A DNA stretch of 9,980 nucleotides. It comes from Planctomycetota bacterium. GTDB taxonomy: Bacteria > Planctomycetota > Planctomycetia > Pirellulales > Pirellulaceae. The notes beneath the pieces are model-generated. The model saw only the letters and a list, made by a program, of their open reading frames with translations, was not told the DNA's origin and did not search any database. Position numbers and translations under genes: made by a program. This document shows, in pieces, positions 6,808-9,980 of this stretch. How positions within the stretch are numbered: the stretch's first letter is position 1; each line of letters starts with the position of its first letter. Location: assembly GCA_026692885.1 (NCBI GenBank), contig JAPLNJ010000977.1, forward strand, positions 1 to 9,980, read 5' to 3'.

Positions 6808-6887
6808 AGGGCGATCATCCGCGTAAGAAAGGGCCGGTCCAAGAGCACATCAGGATAGGCGATGATGGCAGAAAGAGAAACGGGCCT

Positions 6888-7046
6888 TCACGGATTCGCG
6901 GTGGCTGCGGTGAGATCCGTCTCGGCGCTGGCAAAGAACGGGCAGCTGGCGTGGTACAGTTCCTGCTGACGCATGGGCTTCGAGACGTAACCGTCCATGC
7001 CGGCTGTCCAACACGACTCTCGACATCCCAACAGCGTGTACGCCAT
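6888..7046 (-). pseudogene. Remnant of a response-regulator receiver domain
   Basis: On the minus strand, a stretch ending at a TGA (6888-6890) reads AYTLLGCRESCWTAGMDGYVSKPMRQQELYHA (split by eye into CRESCWTAGMDGY and VSKPMRQQEL). This matches the end of a receiver domain, whose consensus there is AHxxxGDRERCLxAGMDGYxxKPixxxeL. The conserved Lys-Pro pair is kept. The phosphoacceptor Asp and everything before it are missing. Upstream the similarity stops about 25 bp from the GTAGG palindrome at 7071. It is probably the tail of a hybrid histidine kinase or response regulator lost by rearrangement. No start codon or promoter is convincing. Confidence 0.6.
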
Positions 7047-7070
7047 CCGTCTGACGTGCCTGCACAAGGA

Positions 7071-7128
7071 GTAGGGTGGGCTGTGCCCACCAGACACGAG
7101 CAGTTGTGGTGGGCACAGCCAACCCTAC
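7071..7128. repeat. REP/BIME-like palindrome with GTAGG...CCTAC ends
   Basis: The arms 7071-7092 (GTAGGGTGGGCTGTG...) and 7107-7128 (...CACAGCCAACCCTAC) pair at 21 of 22 bases around a 14-nt loop. It lies next to the break point of the receiver-domain remnant. Confidence 0.7.
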
Positions 7129-7496
7129 GATTTGTTGACAGCCGCACCGCTGGGTCCATCACGGGCCTTGATCGTAGGGTGACGCAAGACGCTAGCAGCA
7201 GATCATGGTAACCCGCCGCGTCAGCGAGGAAACGCCGCTCTTCTTCGCTGACCGTTGGGTTGCAGTGCGCAACGTTCCGATCAAGGCCCTCAAGCTCTGA
7301 CCCCCGCCTGGATTCACCGCTTGGATTCGGGACTGACGCTGCCTGGATTTGGCACCCCACGCCTGCGCCGGCGGCTTCGGGTTAAGCGATCGGGCGCTGC
7401 ATCTTGGCTGTCTCCCGATTGCCCAACCGTGGTTCAAGGGCGTAGATTATCGGTTGTTGAAGCCCCAGCCATCGAACAATCGACCCGGCGGTTACC
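7129..7496. other. Spacer with repeat material, no gene seen
   Basis: Apart from the inverted pair at 7164-7288, I find no protein similarity in any frame and no hairpin of note between 7290 and 7490. GGCGG at 7484-7493, a few bases before the ATG at 7497, is a plausible ribosome-binding site for the TIR fragment. Confidence 0.5.
7164..7288. repeat. Dispersed repeat, copy B, with inverted partner
   Basis: Bases 7265-7288 repeat those at 118-141 (23 of 24). Their last 11 bases (CGATCAAGGCC, 7278-7288) are the reverse complement of GGCCTTGATCG at 7164-7174. The two arms bracket 103 bp and may be the ends of a small mobile element. Confidence 0.45.
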
Positions 7497-7700
7497 ATGA
7501 GCAACGCGGATTTTGCCTACGACGCGTTCCGGAGTCCCAGTTCGAAGGACAAGGAGGCCGTGCGCGACGTGGCGGAGCGGCTGCGGAAGGACGGGCTGAA
7601 GGTTTGGTTGGATGCATGGGTGCTCAAGCCCGGCGACAGCATCCCTGCGAAGATCGAGGCCGGTCTGGAGCATTCCCGCTTGCTCGTGCTTTGCATGTGA
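7497..7700 (+). pseudogene. Truncated TIR-domain protein
   Basis: 67 codons from the ATG at 7497 to the TGA at 7698. The N-terminal half of a bacterial TIR domain is clear. DFAYDAFRSPSSKDK (5-19) is the first strand and loop, where the usual FxSHSSKDK has Pro for His. VAERLRKDGLKVWLDAW follows, then the BB-loop region LKPGDSIPAKIEAGLEHS (43-60) and RLLVLCM (61-67). Bacterial TIRs act as NADases in defence or as effector adaptors. The catalytic Glu lies after the VLCMS strand and is absent here, so no NADase activity is expected. GGCGG upstream could serve as a ribosome-binding site. It could still be expressed as a short fragment. I treat it as a decayed gene. Confidence 0.75.
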
Positions 7701-7768
7701 TATGACCGTCGTGAAAGGTTTGGACTTCAAGCCGCAGGAGAAGACCACCTCACCAACGAGAGCAACAC

Positions 7769-8101
7769 ATGACCGCAATAGCACTCGAATCACTCGCACA
7801 ACGCGGTGACGCGATGGAACATCGGTTGGCTACCGGAGTGCGTCTCGGATCGTCGACGTCCAGCCTGTCCCCTTTGATGTCCGACGTGAAACAGCTTACG
7901 GAAGAACTGTTTCCAGGCCCATTTTCGTGCAACGATGAATCCGACCCGGAATACCCCGATGACACCTATGTCGTGATCAGTGTCGAGTCCACGGGGGACA
8001 TGTGCGATGTCGTTCGTCGCCGGTGTAAGTGGCACGAGCGCATTCGTGCCCTTTCTCCGGATCTGTTTGGAAAACTCCGCCTTTCGATAAGTCCACGCTG
8101 A
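7769..8101 (+). CDS. Hypothetical protein, 110 residues
   Basis: Starts at ATG 7769 after an AACGAGAG Shine-Dalgarno-like run and ends at TGA 8099-8101. No catalytic motif is evident. The acidic middle (NDESDPEYPDDTYVVISVES) and the C-terminal KWHERIRALSPDLFGKLRLSISPR look like a folded alpha/beta protein. The stop overlaps the next ATG by one base (TGATG), a sign of translational coupling to a now truncated partner. By memory of gene neighbourhoods, small proteins with this ending often precede HEPN-type genes, so it may be half of a toxin-antitoxin-like or nucleotidyltransferase-like pair. That is inference. Confidence 0.6.
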   Translation: MTAIALESLAQRGDAMEHRLATGVRLGSSTSSLSPLMSDVKQLTEELFPGPFSCNDESDPEYPDDTYVVISVESTGDMCDVVRRRCKWHERIRALSPDLFGKLRLSISPR

Positions 8102-8199
8102 TGGATCCCGTCGATTTCATTTCGTTGGCTGGAAAGCGAAGATGCCTTGCGGGACGTCCTGTCAGCGCTCAAATTCCATCTGGCAACATTCGGTGCTGA
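8101..8199 (+). pseudogene. 5' stub of the gene coupled to the 110-residue protein (possibly HEPN)
   Basis: The ATG at 8101 overlaps the preceding stop codon. The first 12 residues, MDPVDFISLAGK, resemble the start of HEPN-type proteins, where an SRAYYxxFH motif would follow later. After that the frame reads without similarity until a TGA at 8197, while the next reading frame carries HicB-like sequence. I infer that the rest of the gene was deleted. The similarity is short and the family call is weak. Confidence 0.3.
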
Positions 8200-8260
8200 C
8201 GTTCTGGACGGGGACGAAGCCCCGATTCTCGAAGCCTTCGTCGCCGAAGCGAGCGTGTGA
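8102..8260 (+). pseudogene. 3' fragment of a HicB-like antitoxin gene
   Basis: This frame is open from 8102 to the TGA at 8258-8260 but has no start codon. Its coherent part begins near 8126: WLESEDALRDVLSALKFHLA continuing to PILEAFVAEASV. The pattern of a short segment followed by an EAL...A...HL helix recalls the C-terminal end of HicB antitoxins. Its stop lies 1 base before the ATG of a HicA-like gene, which fits antitoxin-toxin coupling. The N-terminal half is missing, replaced by the stub above. The identification depends mainly on position. Confidence 0.4.
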
Positions 8261-8261
8261 C

Positions 8262-8471
8262 ATGCCCAAGTTTCCCGTGGATGCGCCGAGATCGCGGGTG
8301 CTGCGGGCACTGCAAACGCTCGGCTTCGAGATCGTCCGCGAGCGTGAGCATATCGCCCTGCAGCGTCTCAACCCGGATGGCACGGTCACGCCCCTGACCA
8401 TGGCGGGCCGATCGGCGACATCGCGGTCTACGGGCAGGAGTCCAACTCGACGACGCGTCGGCTGGCGATGA
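8262..8471 (+). pseudogene. HicA-like toxin, 3' half replaced
   Basis: Starts MPKFPVDAPRSRVLRALQTL and continues GFEIVREREHIALQR, then NPDGTVTPLTM (residues 38-47). This matches HicA mRNA interferases (small dsRBD-like fold), with the catalytic His probably His30 in REREHIAL. In the family, TPLTxPNHxxIKxGTLRxILxQAGIS should follow. Instead the frame runs into AGRSATSRSTGRSPTRRRVGWR because a piece of hsdM has been joined there in another frame. The 69-residue product lacks the last helices and is probably inactive. Confidence 0.65.
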
Positions 8472-8473
8472 AG
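8399..8473 (+). pseudogene. hsdM: Internal hsdM fragment (type I methyltransferase), piece 2
   Basis: In the frame starting at 8399 the sequence reads HGGPIGDIAVYGQESNSTTRRLAM (split: HGGPIGDIAVYG, QESNSTTRRLAM). This is the hallmark of type I restriction N6-adenine methyltransferase subunits, which have GxIxDIxIYGQESNxTTxRLAxMNLAIRGI. The similarity ends after RRLAM and the family's NLAIRGI does not follow. It is joined to the HicA-like gene at CATG, and the shared bases suggest a microhomology join. No start, so not a gene by itself. Confidence 0.75.
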
Positions 8474-8490
8474 ATTGAACACTCGGAGGT

Positions 8491-8507
8491 GGTCACAATT
8501 TGTGACC
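8491..8507. promoter_or_regulatory. Palindromic site upstream of the ORF6N gene
   Basis: GGTCACAATTTGTGACC is symmetric around its centre base. Its reverse complement occurs exactly inside the ORF6N coding sequence (8923-8939). It lies 207 bp upstream of that gene's GTG. It may be an operator for the ORF6N product or a remnant of another ORF6N-like gene. Confidence 0.4.
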
Positions 8508-8521
8508 TCAACCCGGAGTCA

Positions 8522-8663
8522 TGTAGGCCGGAACGAGGTCGCGCAAGGCCATGCCGGAATGGCGCAACCGACGCTCGCAGGAAGAACCCGCTTGGTGCAG
8601 ACGCCACGCGCCGGAAGCGACCGAAATTCCGGCAGTGCTTCCGGTTGCTTGTTCCGGCCTACA
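8522..8663. repeat. REP/BIME-like palindrome with GTAGG...CCTAC ends, 142 bp
   Basis: TGTAGGCCGGAAC (8522-8534) and GTTCCGGCCTACA (8651-8663) are perfect 13-bp outer arms. TGCCGGAAT (8552-8560) and ATTCCGGCA (8626-8634) are perfect 9-bp inner arms. It lies between the hsdM fragment and the ORF6N gene and leaves only about 50 bp for that gene's promoter. Confidence 0.65.
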
Positions 8664-8714
8664 GGTGTATGAATAATCTGGACTCAAAGTCGCTTTGCGC
8701 TCGAGGAGAATTTC

Positions 8715-9329
8715 GTGACCGCTGAAACGAAGCTCATTCTGGTTGACCAAATCGAACCGCTGATCCACGAGATTCGCGGGCAGAAAGTGGTACTCGATAG
8801 CGACTTGGCTGCGTTGTACGACGTCCCAACAAAGGTTTTGAATCAGGCCATCCAGCGCAAACTCGACCGTTTCCCGCCAGACTTTCGGTTCCAGCTCACG
8901 GAATCTGAAATGGACTCTTTGAGGTCACAAATTGTGACCTCAAACATCGGCCGAGGCGGCCGGCGATACTTGCCCTACGTCTTCACCGAGCATGGCGTCG
9001 TGATGGCGGCCAGCGTGCTCAACTCACCGCGAGCGGTCGAGGTCAGCGTGTTCGTCGTGCGAGCGTTCGTGAAGCTGCGGCAACTGGTGCTGGCTCACAG
9101 CGAGTTGGCCGGCAAGCTGGATCAACTCGAACGGAAGGTCGGCAGCCACGACGAGGCGATCAAGCAGCTTGTCGCCGCGATTCGCCAACTGATGGCTCCT
9201 GCCCCCGCCGCGCCAAACAATCAACTTGGCTTTCACACGATCCGCGAGTCAGCCAAGGGGCAGTCCAAGCCGCCCAAACCGACCGCTTCCAAGCAGTCCT
9301 CGAAACGCAAAGGACGCACCGTTGCTTAA
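8715..9329 (+). CDS. ORF6N-domain protein
   Basis: 204 residues from a GTG at 8715, with GAGGAG 6 nt upstream supporting this start. The ORF6N domain (about 13-97) is complete: IRGQKVVLDSDLAALYDVPTK, VLNQAIQRKLDRFPPDFRFQL, LRSQIVTS (69-76), GRGGRRYLPYVFTEHGV, MAASVLNSPRAVEV. Then come VVRAFVKLR and a helical, probably coiled-coil stretch (about 118-160), and a basic Pro/Lys-rich tail. ORF6N proteins occur in phages and mobile elements and often beside type I restriction genes. They are thought to bind DNA. Here hsdM fragments lie on both sides. The codons for residues 68-77 form a 27-bp perfect palindrome. The frame is intact, so it may still be functional. Confidence 0.88.
   Translation: MTAETKLILVDQIEPLIHEIRGQKVVLDSDLAALYDVPTKVLNQAIQRKLDRFPPDFRFQLTESEMDSLRSQIVTSNIGRGGRRYLPYVFTEHGVVMAASVLNSPRAVEVSVFVVRAFVKLRQLVLAHSELAGKLDQLERKVGSHDEAIKQLVAAIRQLMAPAPAAPNNQLGFHTIRESAKGQSKPPKPTASKQSSKRKGRTVA
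8918..8944. promoter_or_regulatory. 27-bp perfect palindrome inside the ORF6N coding sequence
   Basis: TTTGAGGTCACAA (8918-8930), a central A, and TTGTGACCTCAAA (8932-8944) are perfectly symmetric. It encodes residues 68-77 (SLRSQIVTSN), a conserved part of the family. Its 17-bp core appears in reverse orientation at 8491-8507. It could be a protein-binding site that also codes, or simply a codon coincidence kept by the motif. The perfect 13-bp arms make pure chance unlikely. Confidence 0.6.
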
Positions 9330-9348
9330 ACAACTCGACAATCGACAG

Positions 9349-9445
9349 CGCTGCGTGGTCCGCGTGCTGGTCGAGATGCTCGCGTGTCGAGATGCTCGCG
9401 CCGTACAAGGGGCGAGTCTACGATCTGTGATGCGGCTCGGCGGGC
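9349..9445 (+). pseudogene. hsdM: hsdM fragment, piece 1, with 16-bp duplication and stop
   Basis: The frame from 9349 reads RCVVRVLVEMLA, then after a 16-bp direct duplication (units 9370-9385 and 9386-9401, 15 of 16 identical) it continues as APYKGRVYDL, a TGA stop (9428-9430), CGSAGI. This matches the type I methyltransferase segment RxVVRxLVEMLxPYKGRVYDPCCGSGGM, which holds AdoMet motif I. The duplication shifts the frame by one, and the stop replaces one of the two Cys. In an intact protein it precedes the piece at 8399, but here it lies after ORF6N, so the order is permuted. Confidence 0.75.
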
Positions 9446-9611
9446 ATTGCTAAAGTAAGAAGGCAGAATGATGAAGGAAGAGAACTATGAAGGATTAGAT
9501 TGTGCGGTGACCGAAATTAGCGGCAGGGCGCAGTGAGAGCGAAAAATCTCGCCGATCGTGGGTCGAGCCGTGGCCTGCTCCACGTCCGCTGGTGGTGGGC
9601 AGCCGTGGGCT
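9446..9611. other. Spacer, no gene recognised
   Basis: About 166 bp, beginning with purine-rich AAGAAGGCAGAATGATGAAGG-type sequence (9456-9490), which recalls the 7-bp array at 3084. I see no coding similarity. Confidence 0.4.
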
Positions 9612-9980
9612 TCACGCATGGTGACTCACCCGCCGATCCATCAGGGCGTTGATCTTGGCGACGGCGACTTCTTCTCCCACCGTCGTCAAGTGCAGGTAGA
9701 TCGTGGTGGTCATCAGCGCGCTGTGCCCCAGGTACTTCTGGATCTAGACCGTCCAGAAGAAACACTTCAGGGCCGGCTTACGAATGCTGTCGATGAGCTG
9801 ATCGACTTCCGGGATGGTCAGCACCGTGGGCAGTTTGAGCTGTTTGGGCACGCGGAGCTTGGTCCGTGTGGGCCATTCCCGGGGGCAGGTGTGGGAGTAG
9901 AAGAACTTAAGTCCGGAGTAGGCGACCTTGAGGGAATTACCTTCCCACTGCTGGTCGTTCTTGATGAACAGCAGGTAGCG
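9612..9980 (-). pseudogene. Tyrosine recombinase/integrase with internal in-frame deletion, cut by window edge
   Basis: Read on the minus strand from 9980: RYLLFIKNDQQWEGNSLKVA, then YSGLKFFYSHTCPREWPTRT, then LPTVLTIPEVDQLIDSIRKPALKCFFWTV (part of the core-binding domain and the start of the catalytic domain). A TAG follows (9744-9746), then IQKYLGHSALMTTTIYLHLTTVGEEVAVAKIN up to a TGA at 9612-9614. The last part is the usual C-terminal GH...Y motif with the catalytic Tyr in TIYLHL. The block containing the catalytic Arg and HxxR (about 130-150 residues) is gone. Because the frame is the same on both sides of the join, the deletion removed a multiple of three bases and created the stop at the junction. 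Inactive as a recombinase. Confidence 0.8.

Noticed and set aside
6815..7360. 181-codon minus-strand frame across the receiver remnant and palindrome
   Set aside because: It reads through the GTAGG palindrome, and the receiver similarity is in a different frame.
8468..8725. Plus-strand frame of 85 codons before ORF6N
   Set aside because: It starts inside the hsdM fragment, crosses a palindromic repeat and ends within the ORF6N start. No family similarity beyond the fragment.
9517..9765. Minus-strand frame of 82 codons at the integrase fragment
   Set aside because: It is out of frame with the clear integrase similarity (LGHS...TTTIYLHL).

Overview
The window looks like a planctomycete chromosome segment (Pirellula/Rhodopirellula-like). 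It is GC-rich and has long spacers full of palindromic repeats. Its gene families suit that group: a secreted transglutaminase-fold protein, a secreted alpha/beta hydrolase, a stand-alone GspF-type membrane protein and a planctomycete-style tyrosine recombinase. The assignment rests on protein and repeat style, not on a marker gene.

Left part (about 1-6810), mostly intact genes. In order: a transglutaminase-fold exported protein on the minus strand whose nucleophile cysteine is replaced; a repeat-filled spacer; a small Cys-rich putative lipoprotein (minus); a divergently placed exported serine hydrolase (plus); an AAA ATPase with a DUF4143-type C-terminus (minus) whose start codon abuts a near-perfect 37-bp palindrome; a second repeat-filled spacer; a class IV PLP-dependent aminotransferase (plus) interrupted in frame by a repeat; and, overlapping it tail to tail by 17 bp, a GspF/PilC-family protein (minus). 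No clear multigene operon is visible here.

Right part (about 6810-9980), a graveyard of accessory genes. It holds a receiver-domain remnant (minus), a TIR domain cut off after 67 residues, and a 110-residue hypothetical protein translationally coupled to a stub. These are followed by the 3' end of a HicB-like antitoxin joined to a HicA-like toxin whose second half is replaced by a piece of hsdM. An apparently intact ORF6N-domain gene follows, then another piece of hsdM (normally N-terminal to the first piece), and last a tyrosine recombinase with an internal deletion. Several defence-type families are present, but only ORF6N and the 110-residue protein look whole.

Two kinds of non-coding structure stand out. 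First, at least four imperfect palindromes with unrelated stems all begin GTAGG and end CCTAC, like REP/BIME elements with GTAG feet. Other inverted-repeat families accompany them, and one invades a coding sequence. Second, symmetric DNA sites lie at or inside regulatory-type genes: the palindrome holding the AAA ATPase ribosome-binding site, and a 27-bp perfect palindrome inside the ORF6N coding sequence whose 17-bp core recurs upstream of the gene. No tRNA, rRNA or CRISPR array was seen.
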